Shown piece by piece: positions 27,844 to 36,772 of a stretch of DNA of 64,000 bases. The notes under the pieces are model-generated. The model was not told where the DNA came from and did no database searches. It saw only the letters and a program-made list of their open reading frames with translations. Within the stretch, counting starts at the first letter, position 1. Every line of letters begins with the position of its first letter. Both the position numbers and the translations under genes were made by a program. Source of the DNA: Mucilaginibacter sp. (lineage in GTDB: Bacteria; Bacteroidota; Bacteroidia; Sphingobacteriales; Sphingobacteriaceae); contig NZ_JAQBOC010000060.1 of NCBI RefSeq assembly GCF_028288225.1, positions 1-64,000 on the forward strand, written 5' to 3'.

Positions 27844-29871
27844 TTACTGATGCTCTATATCAGAACCATCCTGTTTAACAACCACATCCTTAAACTTCTG
27901 CTTTATAAAATCAGGGTTACTGTTGTTTGTTGTTGGATTACTTGAAAAGAAGCCGAAAGGCATCAGAGAAAAGCCCATATGATGTACCGACATTATCGGC
28001 CATTCTTCGGGCCTTACGATATGTGTGATCCCTGCAACGTACCATACCACGAGGTCGTTGTTATTAATAGCCCGGTTTTTTGCTGTCCACTCGGGCAGGC
28101 CATCATAAATTTTATTACTAGCCGGGTATTTCCCTGCAGGATATTCTTCGCCTTCGTTATATTGGGTAACCCAAAACTGGTGATTTAAAAACCCGGCTTT
28201 TTTGCGCAACAGTGAGCTTTCTGGCACAAATGTTTTGGCCTGCGTACCCGGCATCAGCATATAACCTACGTGCTGCCCGTAATCACTCATTCCTTTGTTA
28301 TTATAAATATGCCAGTTGCGTGCGCTTAAGTAATCAACATCGCGTTGTGCCTGCAACTCTGTGTTAAACATGGTTCCGTCTACATAAAATGCATTGCCAT
28401 AGGGATTATCCTTACCCGCCGGAACAAGTTTCGAGTTCATTTCCATCACGCTGTTATTTTGCGCACCGTCAATGTCAAGGTCCATCCTGAAAACAAAAAA
28501 GTGTTGGTGATTAATAGCCTCCACATGTTTATGGACAAGCGTCCCGAAGGAATGCCCATTGTATGACAGGTCATTTTTATCAGGCTTATCCATTTCATTA
28601 ACCCGATGAACGCCTTTTACCTCAACTATCCCCGTCAGTTCCACATCAACATCAATGGTGCCATCTTCCTTAAATCGCCAGGTAAAGGCATAGTCATAAT
28701 TCTCAATCATGGTGTAATACTTTATGGCCAGGTTGGTTGCCCTGCGCGAAACTGTACCATGGCGCCATAGTGTCCCACCGTATTCTTCAAAAACCGCTAC
28801 AGCTCTGTCAATCTGGAACGGTGTCCCATTTTCCCGGTGCAAAACTGCTGGCATGTATTCGGCATTCTCCGGCGCATCAGCTCCCGGGCTCATCGACTGT
28901 GCAACACCCTGCCCCAGCCTGTATTCGCCCGCATCAAAAAAGTTATACGACGCCTGAAACAGGTCAGGCGAGCCATAAGGCACCAACATTTCCGGCATCG
29001 AGCCGCGGTACATAACAGAACGCTCTTTCCCTTTATCTATATATTTCACATCGTAAATTACAAGGCCCTCGCGGTTGTCCACACCATAGCGCAACTTCCA
29101 GTTTTGCCAGGTAATTTCATGGCCCTTAATATTAAACGTATGGCCTTCGGGTTGAGTGATAATAAGCGGCAACGTGCTTTTGTTAAGCTCCTTAATTGAA
29201 TCTTTATTAAAATAATTCAGATCAACCGCAGCGCTAAAGCTATTGCCCTCATCAACTATCTTTAGGATCTTACCGGTGGTGAAATCAGTGTAGGCCATCA
29301 AGCCTTCAATATCAACATTATTCTTTTTACGCCGGGCAATTACCAGTTGCTCCCGGTGCCCGATAGGCGCAATGCCGATATCGCCTGTAAAAATGCTGCG
29401 GTGGGTTACCGAGTCAATGGAGATACCCCGCTTTTTTAGCGCCGCTACCCAGCCTGCATCTTTTTTTACAATAGCATTGGCTACCGAGTCGGCTTCCAGG
29501 CCCATGCCAATTACATTGGGAACGTTTTTAACAGAAATTACTTTACCTGCATTAAGGTCAACCACCGCTTCGGTAACGCCATTTTTGGCATAGTCATAAA
29601 AGCTGGTAAAAGCCTCGCGCCTGAAAGGTGTGCCGGGTTTATAAGCCAAGACCTCAGATTTAGGCGGTTCCTTCAGGTTGATGATATTAAAAATATCCTT
29701 ACCCGTTGTTGTTTTGCTGTCCTTTAAAATTTGGACAACTTTTTTCATTTCTGTTGCTGTTAACGGATCAAGCGGGTAAGTGGGGCTATCGTCATCAATT
29801 TTTTGTTTGCAGGATTGTCCTGCGCACAAGATCAGCACCAAAAAGGTGTAAAGTAAACATGTTTTTGCCAT
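27844..29871 (-). CDS. Secreted copper-containing primary amine oxidase
   Basis: A 675-residue protein with an N-terminal signal that may be a lipobox (LCAGQSC, Cys21). The copper amine oxidase catalytic domain is clear. The YNFFDAGEYRLG segment holds the catalytic base Asp. NYD at about 391-393 provides the Tyr392 precursor of topaquinone. HQH at about 455-457 and His at about 630 or 631 (RPEEWPIMSVHHMGFSLMPFGFF) are the copper ligands. It converts primary amines to aldehydes with release of H2O2 and ammonia. Sitting upstream of neither an aldehyde dehydrogenase nor an ammonium system, its physiological amine is unclear. A peroxide-removing AhpC/AhpD pair lies at 48-49 kb but is not adjacent. 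Confidence 0.93.
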   Translation of the reverse strand: MAKTCLLYTFLVLILCAGQSCKQKIDDDSPTYPLDPLTATEMKKVVQILKDSKTTTGKDIFNIINLKEPPKSEVLAYKPGTPFRREAFTSFYDYAKNGVTEAVVDLNAGKVISVKNVPNVIGMGLEADSVANAIVKKDAGWVAALKKRGISIDSVTHRSIFTGDIGIAPIGHREQLVIARRKKNNVDIEGLMAYTDFTTGKILKIVDEGNSFSAAVDLNYFNKDSIKELNKSTLPLIITQPEGHTFNIKGHEITWQNWKLRYGVDNREGLVIYDVKYIDKGKERSVMYRGSMPEMLVPYGSPDLFQASYNFFDAGEYRLGQGVAQSMSPGADAPENAEYMPAVLHRENGTPFQIDRAVAVFEEYGGTLWRHGTVSRRATNLAIKYYTMIENYDYAFTWRFKEDGTIDVDVELTGIVEVKGVHRVNEMDKPDKNDLSYNGHSFGTLVHKHVEAINHQHFFVFRMDLDIDGAQNNSVMEMNSKLVPAGKDNPYGNAFYVDGTMFNTELQAQRDVDYLSARNWHIYNNKGMSDYGQHVGYMLMPGTQAKTFVPESSLLRKKAGFLNHQFWVTQYNEGEEYPAGKYPASNKIYDGLPEWTAKNRAINNNDLVVWYVAGITHIVRPEEWPIMSVHHMGFSLMPFGFFSSNPTTNNSNPDFIKQKFKDVVVKQDGSDIEHQ

Positions 29872-29989
29872 TGCTATTTTGTTTAAAGAGTGATTCTTAA
29901 CAGTTTCTTCTCAAACTTTAGGATAACCGGCTCTTAAACATTGCATTAACAGTTCGTCTTCGCAGATATACTCGCATTCTGCAGATAAA

Positions 29990-30076
29990 TAAAACTCAGT
30001 GCCCTCTGTGCGTCACTTTGTGAGCTCTGTGGTAAAAACAACCACGGAGTTACAGAGAAGACACAGTGTGCGCGGA
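29990..30076. repeat. Inverted repeat of the ctctgtgg family, copy 1
   Basis: The left half (about 29997-30033, with ctctgtg repeated) and the right half (30041-30076, with ccacggagttacagag) are imperfect reverse complements around taaaaacaa. It lies directly behind the ThuA-2 stop codon. A related copy is found behind ThuA-4 at 32245-32335. Confidence 0.75.
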
Positions 30077-30077
30077 G

Positions 30078-30836
30078 TTATTTTGTACCCAACCACATAA
30101 TGGCGTCTTCAAACATCTGGTTCTGAACATCAGAAGTAAAATTCTTATCTCCATGCCCCATGTTCATATAAATCATTTTGTATTTGGTATTTGTCCATAC
30201 AACGGGAATGTCCCCATCATGAATAATATTCTTTTTACCTAATGGATAATTAGCAGGATCAAGCGTAACCAGTATCTTTATATCTTTATTATCCCGCGGA
30301 TTTGGTTTCCAGCCGTACCATTCGTTTATTGGCGCGGTATAATTTTTAGGCAGGCGCTTTGTTGCCGGATGGGTGTTATCATCAACAATCATTTTAGCGG
30401 GCAGCGGCGGCCAGTTGTTGTTATAAAAAGTTGCCCCTAAAAAGCTTACAAACCAAGGCCATTTGGTGTACTTATCATTATACCCCGATACATGAAAACC
30501 CAGCCATGCGCCGCCGTTTGCCATAAACTTTTCAAAAGCGCTTCGTTGCGCCTGGTTATGCGGAAACTCGTTAAGCCAAATTACAACCTGGTAGTTCTTT
30601 AATTTTTCATCGTTCAGGTCTTCCCAGCGGGAGGTAGTATCAAAAACAAAGCCCTTCTCGGTTGCCATTTTGCTATAAAACTTCATGGCATCAATGGCAA
30701 AATCAACGTGATCACTTTCTACATTGGTGGAGAATAATGCCAGCGCTTTAAATTTCGGCACCTGGGCAAAAGTTAAGGTTTGCAGTATCAGTAATACGAT
30801 CAGGCTCAGCGTTACTTTCAGTATGTTTCTTTTCAT
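30078..30836 (-). CDS. Secreted ThuA-like domain protein (ThuA-2)
   Basis: A 252-residue protein with a signal peptide ending near TFAQ (residue 25) and one ThuA domain: GGAWLGFHVSGYN, WYGWKPNPRD, GDIPVVWTN and MNMGHGDKNF. It has diverged more from ThuA-1 and ThuA-3 (FHVS in place of FHH), which hints at a different ligand or at loss of a shared site residue. It starts 13 bp behind the DUF4468 gene, so the two are likely co-transcribed. Confidence 0.87.
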   Translation of the reverse strand: MKRNILKVTLSLIVLLILQTLTFAQVPKFKALALFSTNVESDHVDFAIDAMKFYSKMATEKGFVFDTTSRWEDLNDEKLKNYQVVIWLNEFPHNQAQRSAFEKFMANGGAWLGFHVSGYNDKYTKWPWFVSFLGATFYNNNWPPLPAKMIVDDNTHPATKRLPKNYTAPINEWYGWKPNPRDNKDIKILVTLDPANYPLGKKNIIHDGDIPVVWTNTKYKMIYMNMGHGDKNFTSDVQNQMFEDAIMWLGTK

Positions 30837-30849
30837 AACATCTATTGTA

Positions 30850-31383
30850 TTATTTACTCATTGTTGTTTCCAGAGATGCCATCATTTCATTAAGATCTTT
30901 ACTCATCCCCTCAAACAACGGCTTATCCTCGGCCCCCCAGGGCTTACCCTGCCTGTAATCCCACCAGCGGTATTCAATTTTTGAATACTCGTTTGAGATG
31001 CCGGGCTCAATCGGCTTTTCATAAAAATCATAAGCTTTAAGCTCGTAAGTGGCATTATGCACTGTAATATTTATAGCAAACCTCAACCAGTAATAATTAC
31101 CTGATGCGCTTGTTACAATTTTAAAAACACCGGTCCCGCTAATCTCTCCCTTTTTCTCATCAGTAGTAATTGCGCCTTTATCAGGATCCTGGAAAGCCCC
31201 CTTAAACCAGTTAACAGCACGGCTAAAAAGTTCTTCCTTTTTAAGACCGGCATTAAGCGAATAGGTATTATCAAAATAGATCTTCCCGTTCCTCATCTGC
31301 ATTATTACCGGGTGTATGTCGCCCTGGGCGACACACAGATACGGCAATAGGCTTAGGGTTATAATTATTAGTTTCTTTATCAT
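30850..31383 (-). CDS. DUF4468-like secreted protein (TBP-like fold)
   Basis: A 177-residue protein with a signal peptide ending near CVAQ (residue 19). The AVNWFKGAF, GAITTDEKKGEISGTGVFKI and RFAINITVHNATYELKAYDF segments match the DUF4468 pattern, a TATA-binding-protein-like fold common in Bacteroidetes periplasmic proteins of unknown function. It lies inside the run of ThuA genes, 73 bp behind the ThuA-3 stop codon and 13 bp before ThuA-2. No catalytic motif is apparent. Confidence 0.75.
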   Translation of the reverse strand: MIKKLIIITLSLLPYLCVAQGDIHPVIMQMRNGKIYFDNTYSLNAGLKKEELFSRAVNWFKGAFQDPDKGAITTDEKKGEISGTGVFKIVTSASGNYYWLRFAINITVHNATYELKAYDFYEKPIEPGISNEYSKIEYRWWDYRQGKPWGAEDKPLFEGMSKDLNEMMASLETTMSK

Positions 31384-31456
31384 GATCTTATCTTAAAACT
31401 TTCCGACTTATCGACTTTAAAACTTTCGCAATTGGCATTCCGACTTCCGAATTCCC

Positions 31457-32215
31457 CTACTTCCCTGCTGCCCAAAAAATGGCATTGCTAAACATTGTTG
31501 TATAATCCTTGCTTTCAAAAAGGATGGGCGAATGGCCCATAAATATGTAAATATTGCGCGCCTTGTAATTGGGGTTTGTCCATACTACCGGGTGATCGCC
31601 CATTTTAATATCAGAGTCGGGCACATAGGTTCTTTCATCTACCGAAGCAAGCACATGTACATTTGGGCGCATGCTTTTTTCATAAGTATAAAACTCTTCC
31701 TTTTCAACTATAAATGCAGGGGAAACGCCCTTCATTACCGGGTGTGCCTTATCCTCAACATTTACCTTTGCTTTTACAAAAGTTGCTATATAGTTTTTAT
31801 ATCGCGTATCCCCCATAAACTTGCTGAACCATTGCCACATGGGATAGCCGTCAAACTCGCCCAGCAAAGTGGCATGGTGAAAGCCAATCCAGCCGCCCTT
31901 ACCCTGCTCAATATAATTTTGAAAAGCAGCAGCCGCTTTTTCTTTCCAGCCATAAGGAGCATAATCCAATTGAATAAACAGCTGGTAATTAGCTAAAAAA
32001 GCATCATCAATTTTATCTGTATTCTGAATATAATCAATAGTAAAATTACTATCAACTGCCAGCTTATCCAGCCATATTTTAGCTGCTCTTGAATATTCAA
32101 TATGGTGGCCACCATTTTCATAAAGAGCAATTACTTTAAAACGCGGCGCTTTTTGCCCCCATGCGCTGCAAATCCCCAATACGCAAAGCCCAATTACTGA
32201 TGCAAATTTTTTCAT
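31457..32215 (-). CDS. Secreted ThuA-like domain protein (ThuA-3)
   Basis: A 252-residue protein with a signal peptide (cleaved near SAWGQ, residue 20) and a ThuA domain: GKGGWIGFHHATLLGEFDG, YPMWQWFSKFMGD, GDHPVVWTNPN and FMGHSPILFESKDYTTM. It is the nearest relative of ThuA-1 at 23834; both keep the FHH motif and the WQW block. The pair therefore probably arose by duplication, and the two are now about 7 kb apart in opposite orientation. Confidence 0.88.
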   Translation of the reverse strand: MKKFASVIGLCVLGICSAWGQKAPRFKVIALYENGGHHIEYSRAAKIWLDKLAVDSNFTIDYIQNTDKIDDAFLANYQLFIQLDYAPYGWKEKAAAAFQNYIEQGKGGWIGFHHATLLGEFDGYPMWQWFSKFMGDTRYKNYIATFVKAKVNVEDKAHPVMKGVSPAFIVEKEEFYTYEKSMRPNVHVLASVDERTYVPDSDIKMGDHPVVWTNPNYKARNIYIFMGHSPILFESKDYTTMFSNAIFWAAGK

Positions 32216-32244
32216 TTTCTTTTTGGTTGATATTATCTTTTTTA

Positions 32245-32335
32245 ATCTCAGTGTTACTCTGTGAATCTCTCAGCGAACTCTGTGGTAAAAAATACCGAGT
32301 GGTAACGGAGCAGACACAGAGGGCACGAGGGATCT
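32245..32335. repeat. Inverted repeat of the ctctgtgg family, copy 2
   Basis: The left half (about 32249-32287) and the right half (about 32297-32327) are imperfect reverse complements around ggtaaaaaatacc. Like copy 1, it follows a ThuA stop codon immediately. Confidence 0.7.
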
Positions 32336-32340
32336 GTTTT

Positions 32341-33108
32341 TTATTTTGATGCTGCCCATAAAATGGCATCACGCATTAATATTATATAGCTTGGGTTAAC
32401 CAGTGCAGTTGGTGAATGGCCGATACAGATATAGATCATCCGGTGAAAATTTTCGTTTGTCCAAACCATGGGATGATCGCCCATTGGCTTGTTTTGCTTA
32501 TAGGTTGATTCATCAACCGTAGCCAAAACCCGCACATTACCCCTTGGACTTTTATCCCACTCGTACCACTCGTCCGAAAGCCAAAATTTTGCCGGCAGAT
32601 TTTTTGTAACCGGATGCTTATGGTCCTCCACCACAACCGTCCCATCCTGGAAAGCGGGGTGCGGCGAATAGGTTACACCTCCCATAAAAGTTTCAAACCA
32701 TTGCCAATATTTTGCAGTTGAATTCGGCCCCAAAAACTGTTTCCCGGTTAGTCCGGCGGCGTGCACGCCTACCCAGCCCTTGCCCTGTTCCGCAAACTTT
32801 TGCAAAGCCGCCTGCTGGCTTGCCGACATATCAAAGGGCGCTAAATGGAACATCACGAATACCTGATACCTGGCCAGATTGGCATCATTGATCTTGCTGG
32901 TATCATCCGTAAAATCAACACCGAAATGGTTTTCAGCGCCCAGTTTTTCAAAAAATTCTTTGCCTGCGGAGATGCTTTTCCAATGATCCTTGGCCTGCGA
33001 GGCAACCACAAGCACTTTGAATTTGGAAAATTGGGCATTAGCCTTTAAGCTAAAAAGAGCAAGAATAATTAAAGCTGATACCGAAGCTTTTTTGAATGAT
33101 TTGACCAT
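32341..33108 (-). CDS. Secreted ThuA-like domain protein (ThuA-4)
   Basis: A 255-residue protein with a signal peptide cleaved near ANAQ (residue 26) and a ThuA domain: GKGWVGVHAAGLTG, WQWFETFMGGVTY, GDHPMVWTNENFHR and CIGHSPTALVNPSY. The GVHAAG form is the one usual in ThuA proteins, whereas ThuA-1 and ThuA-3 carry GFHH. It is the fourth paralogue within 10 kb. No ThuB-type dehydrogenase or 3-keto-glycoside lyase (DUF1080) gene lies in the window. Confidence 0.88.
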   Translation of the reverse strand: MVKSFKKASVSALIILALFSLKANAQFSKFKVLVVASQAKDHWKSISAGKEFFEKLGAENHFGVDFTDDTSKINDANLARYQVFVMFHLAPFDMSASQQAALQKFAEQGKGWVGVHAAGLTGKQFLGPNSTAKYWQWFETFMGGVTYSPHPAFQDGTVVVEDHKHPVTKNLPAKFWLSDEWYEWDKSPRGNVRVLATVDESTYKQNKPMGDHPMVWTNENFHRMIYICIGHSPTALVNPSYIILMRDAILWAASK

Positions 33109-33192
33109 TTTAATTTTTGCTGATTATTATAAGTTCTTAAATTCAATTTTTATTCCCTTTTCAATCACTACAATTTATCCATTAGTACCATA

Positions 33193-33357
33193 TGCTCCGT
33201 AGGAGCTACCTCTTTGTAGAATGTAATTGCCAAACTTTGTGCCTCATAGAGGCTACCCTTCTACATTGTGTATTATCGCCTTGCTATTATGGGTTGCACC
33301 TACGGAGCAATATTTATTGTTTAAAAAATGCTACAAAGAGGGAGCTCCTACGAAGCA
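33193..33357. repeat. Inverted repeat of the ctccgtaggagc family
   Basis: Arms 33193-33219 and 33331-33357 (27 nt each) pair at 25 of 27 positions. The long loop carries further relatives of the same words (gaggctacccttctac, cacctacggagcaat). It fills the gap between the ThuA-4 start and the end of the double-thioredoxin gene. Confidence 0.85.
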
Positions 33358-33397
33358 ATCAATTTGTAGACGAGTGCAAAATACATTCAACAGTGTT

Positions 33398-34537
33398 TTA
33401 TGGTTTTGCAACCGGCTCTTTATAAATCCTCCCCATCATCGGGTCATCAAAAATTATTTTTCTTAATTCTTCCGCATCAATGGCTCCCTGGTGAGCATAA
33501 ACAATTTTACCATCGGGTTCTACCAAAAGTGTATACGGCAATGCGCCGTCCCATTTAGGGTCAACAGCCTCTATCATTTTATATTTATCATCCCCGCTGT
33601 AGATGTAATTAAGACCCGATGCCTGCTTACGCTGCAAAAATTTCAGGGCCTTGTCCTTATTAGCCGGATCGTCGGCGCTTATACTTACAAATTCAAGGCC
33701 TCTATCGCGGTAGGTATGGTTTAGGGTAACCAGGTCGCTAAATTCGGCAACGCATGGGCCGCACCAGGTAGCCCATAAATTAACCAGCCTTAATTTATCT
33801 GTGTGATTTTTTATTACTTCCTTTATGCCGTTGGCACTAAGCGTATCCAGTTTTACAGGCTCTTTGGCCCATTCAATCTGCGCCTTTTCCAGCCATACGC
33901 TTTTCTCGGCCCACTTTATGGAACAGCCGAATGTTTTGGTAACCGGCACGGCTATTTCCTTACCGGCTAAAATGGCATCAATGGCATTCCGCACGTCAAG
34001 CGAGTGCGGCGTTTTTGCCGGGTTCTCCATATCGTCAATGCGGCCGTTATAGCGCAGTTTTCTATCCTTATCAAAAATAAAAATGTGAGGTGTTGCAACC
34101 GGGCCATATTTGTTTGAGGTTATTTCGGTTTCGCCATCATACAGGTATGGGAAATTAAACTTCATGTATTTTGCGCGGATCTTCATCTCTTCGAACGAAT
34201 CGCCAAGGTCACTGTACCCCAACTCGTCCAAACGGAGCCCGGCTGGGTTATTAGGGTTAATAGCAACCACGCTTACTCCTTTAGCTGCATAATCGCCGGT
34301 TAACTTAATCATCCTGTTCTCATAAGCCTGCGATGTTGGGCAATGGTTACACATAAAAACAATTACCAGCACCTTTGCATTTTTAAACGATTGCAGGGTA
34401 TAGGTTTTGCCATCAATACCGGGCAGACTAAAATCGGGTGCGGTTTCACCTGTTGCTAATGTTTTATGATCCACAAAAGCGGATGCAAAGCTGCAAAGCG
34501 TTAAAATAAAAACTAAACTTGTTATATACTTTTTCAT
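33398..34537 (-). CDS. Secreted protein with two thioredoxin-fold domains
   Basis: A 379-residue protein with a signal peptide (about 1-20, CSFASA). The first domain (about 28-190) is a redoxin of the AhpC/TSA superfamily with a CNHC motif (Cys63, Cys66) and the text APDFSLPGIDGK. The second (about 225-370) is TlpA/ResA-like with a canonical WCGPC site (Cys259, Cys262) and YTLLVEPDGKIVYAHQG. It probably acts as a periplasmic thiol reductase or relay. It starts 11 bp behind the GH9 gene, so both are likely in one transcript, which makes a role in folding of secreted enzymes possible. Confidence 0.88.
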   Translation of the reverse strand: MKKYITSLVFILTLCSFASAFVDHKTLATGETAPDFSLPGIDGKTYTLQSFKNAKVLVIVFMCNHCPTSQAYENRMIKLTGDYAAKGVSVVAINPNNPAGLRLDELGYSDLGDSFEEMKIRAKYMKFNFPYLYDGETEITSNKYGPVATPHIFIFDKDRKLRYNGRIDDMENPAKTPHSLDVRNAIDAILAGKEIAVPVTKTFGCSIKWAEKSVWLEKAQIEWAKEPVKLDTLSANGIKEVIKNHTDKLRLVNLWATWCGPCVAEFSDLVTLNHTYRDRGLEFVSISADDPANKDKALKFLQRKQASGLNYIYSGDDKYKMIEAVDPKWDGALPYTLLVEPDGKIVYAHQGAIDAEELRKIIFDDPMMGRIYKEPVAKP

Positions 34538-34548
34538 CTGTTTAAGAT

Positions 34549-36369
34549 TTAATCATTTATAGAAACTGCCAATAAATACCAGGCGGTATGTGGTAGCCAT
34601 TGCTCGGCCCAGCGCCAGTCAGAATCTTTACCTGATACTGCATACGGGATATTATAATCGATGTCATCCTCGTTATCAAAACCGGAGGTTATGCCATTTA
34701 CAATTCCGCCGGGTGCATTGGTATATTCAAAAGTTCCGAAAAATCCGTAGGCCGGGTTATTGTGTCCTATTCCCTGCAGCATGCAGCTATCAAAAGGATT
34801 TAAACCAAGGATCCAATTCAACTGGTCGAGTGCAAAACCGTCTAGCTGATCATGAAAAGGTTTATCATCCCTAAAAATATTGGCGGCCATCCTTGCAGCA
34901 GCGGCTACCGAGCCGAGGCGCGCATTCTCGCCCTGCCACCATGGCGAGGCATCGCTGCCATGCGGAAAAAAGAAAGAACTGTGCCTGTTGCCTAAAGTAT
35001 CCTGCACCAGTTGGCGGCTGTAGCCAAATGGATTATTTACCTCATGAGTAATAGCAAACTCAAACTCCATCGATTCTTTTGTAGTTTTTTTGATCTGTGC
35101 CTGCTCATCCGCAGTAGCATAAGGATAATAATACAATAAGCTAACCAGTGGCAGCCCGGCATCCGATGGGTGAAAGAACGGGCGATCCTTATCGTCAGCC
35201 CTGAAATAATTTTTATAGTTTTTCCAGGTAACCAGTCGGCCCATTATACCGGCGGCTCTTTTTGCAGCCGCGGCCTTGTAAACATCCTTTTTGGTTACTT
35301 TATAAAGCTCAGTAGCTGCATTTAAGGCACAATAATCATCCAGCATATTTTCTTTGCCGTCGTAATCCATTTGTTTGTTATCCTTCTCTAAAAAAGCAAA
35401 GGCATTTTCTGCAGCTTTTAAATAATCAGCATTGCTGAATTCCCCGCTTACCGGGTAAGCTGAGGCCATTGCCAGAGCTGCTATGGCCATTCCAGCACCG
35501 GAGCGATAGCTCGATTGATAAAGCCGCCAGCTTTTCTCTGTGGCGCTTTTATTGAATGCCTGGTCTTTTGTTTTCTTTATCCGGTAGCCGCCTTCTTCTG
35601 CAGGGATCATCCTGTCCTTTGGCAATTTCCCGGGACCTGGAGCACCAACTGAACGGTAAAACGACCCGCCTTTGGCCTGCATCCTCACCAAATAATCAGC
35701 GCCATACATAGCCTCGTCCAATATCCGTCGGTTAAACTGCCTGAAATCTGTACCTGGCCTGGCGTTTAAAAGTTCGTAGGTTTTAAACAGGCTCCAATCG
35801 GTTAATGAAATTTGCTGGGGGTTAAAGTAATTTGAAAATGACAGGTGTGAAAGATGCTTGCCATAATCGCCGGTGGCATCGTACCAGCCGCCGTGCGCAT
35901 CAATAGTATCTGTTGTTTTGCCTGATAATAACAAGTGATGATCAGCCTTATCCAATAAGCCCGAACTGCGCTGCCCCTTAAAGTAATACACCACATCAGA
36001 TATGGTGGCTTTCTCCAGCACGTTTTTCCCAATGATGAACGGGTAGGAAGACACAAGGTCTTTTGGCGAAGTTATTTGCAGCTTATATGTACCGGGTGTT
36101 GTAACCGGGCTAAAATCAATCGTCCAGAATTGAAAGTTCTTCCATTTATTAACGGCACCGCTAAATACAGGTTTACCTGTAAATACAGATGCACCCGTGG
36201 CTGCGTCAACCAAATTAAATGAATTTATGTTCAGTTTGCTATCGGCAACTATAATAGCATGCTTTGCTTTGCTATCTTCATAGCCTACATGGTTGGTAAC
36301 TATTTTTACTGATTGTGCATGCAGAAAAAACGGCATACACAACAATAAATACATTATCCAATTTTTCAT
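34549..36369 (-). CDS. Secreted GH9 family glycoside hydrolase with CelD_N-type domain
   Basis: I start at the ATG ending at 36369, seven codons inside the longest frame, because it opens with a signal peptide (MKNWIMYLLLCMPFF, cleaved near LHAQ). An Ig-like CelD_N domain (about 20-100) precedes the (alpha/alpha)6 GH9 domain. GGWYDATGDYGKH places the two catalytic-site Asp at about 164 and 168. SDWRWAEQWLPHTAW near the C-terminus offers the likely acid Glu. GH9 cellulases normally have DAGD; the extra residue (DATGD) together with LSHLSFSNYFNPQQ recalls GH9 exo-beta-glucosaminidases of Vibrio type, from memory and unverified. It is divergent from the PTS operon, across a region with two CTAC elements. 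Confidence 0.88.
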   Translation of the reverse strand: MKNWIMYLLLCMPFFLHAQSVKIVTNHVGYEDSKAKHAIIVADSKLNINSFNLVDAATGASVFTGKPVFSGAVNKWKNFQFWTIDFSPVTTPGTYKLQITSPKDLVSSYPFIIGKNVLEKATISDVVYYFKGQRSSGLLDKADHHLLLSGKTTDTIDAHGGWYDATGDYGKHLSHLSFSNYFNPQQISLTDWSLFKTYELLNARPGTDFRQFNRRILDEAMYGADYLVRMQAKGGSFYRSVGAPGPGKLPKDRMIPAEEGGYRIKKTKDQAFNKSATEKSWRLYQSSYRSGAGMAIAALAMASAYPVSGEFSNADYLKAAENAFAFLEKDNKQMDYDGKENMLDDYCALNAATELYKVTKKDVYKAAAAKRAAGIMGRLVTWKNYKNYFRADDKDRPFFHPSDAGLPLVSLLYYYPYATADEQAQIKKTTKESMEFEFAITHEVNNPFGYSRQLVQDTLGNRHSSFFFPHGSDASPWWQGENARLGSVAAAARMAANIFRDDKPFHDQLDGFALDQLNWILGLNPFDSCMLQGIGHNNPAYGFFGTFEYTNAPGGIVNGITSGFDNEDDIDYNIPYAVSGKDSDWRWAEQWLPHTAWYLLAVSIND

Positions 36370-36487
36370 ACTTGATAAAACCATGAGCATTATTTATATT
36401 GAGGGTTTATATTATTAATGGATGTTGGCATGCATCCCGGAAGTCCAAAGCTAATATATTACATTTCCCGCAAGAATTTTCATACCC

Positions 36488-36502
36488 CTACATTAACACT
36501 AC
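36488..36502 (+). promoter_or_regulatory. CTAC-N7-CTAC element, copy 4 (GH9 side)
   Basis: Reads CTACATTAACACTAC on the plus strand and matches copies 2 and 3 at 13 of 15 bases. It lies 118 bp from the GH9 start, antisense to GH9, and in sense orientation for the more distant PTS genes. Confidence 0.65.
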
Positions 36503-36590
36503 GGTTTGATAAAATTTGATAATTCACCTGTCGGTGTATCGGCAATGGTGTGTTTGAAACGCATTTATGTATATGCCTGCATTTCATTTC

Positions 36591-36734
36591 AACGGATTAA
36601 AATCCGTTGTTACAATATCGACCGAAGCTACTCTTCTGATTTTTGGGTAACAGATAGCATAATTTACACCCAATTCAGCACCACCGGCTCGGCCAATTTT
36701 GTAGGGATGGATTTTAATCCATCCGTTTTAACGG
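36591..36734. repeat. Palindromic repeat element (aacggattaaaatccgtt family)
   Basis: Three palindromes built of the same words (ggatt/aatcc and ccgtt/aacgg) at 36591-36608, 36707-36722 and 36723-36734 bracket a unique middle. The arrangement resembles the other intergenic inverted repeats of this genome. It could affect expression of either divergent operon. Confidence 0.7.
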
Positions 36735-36757
36735 ACAAAAATCCTATAAAAACTATA

Positions 36758-36772
36758 GTAGTGGTATTGTAG
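36758..36772 (-). promoter_or_regulatory. CTAC-N7-CTAC element, copy 5 (PTS side)
   Basis: On the minus strand it reads CTACAATACCACTAC, 13 of 15 identical to copies 2 and 3. It lies 103 bp upstream of the EIIA start at 36876, in antisense orientation to the PTS genes. Confidence 0.65.

Noticed and set aside
33192..33466. Two overlapping plus-strand ORFs in 33192-33466
   Set aside because: They read through the ctccgtaggagc repeat and the end of the double-thioredoxin gene on the other strand.
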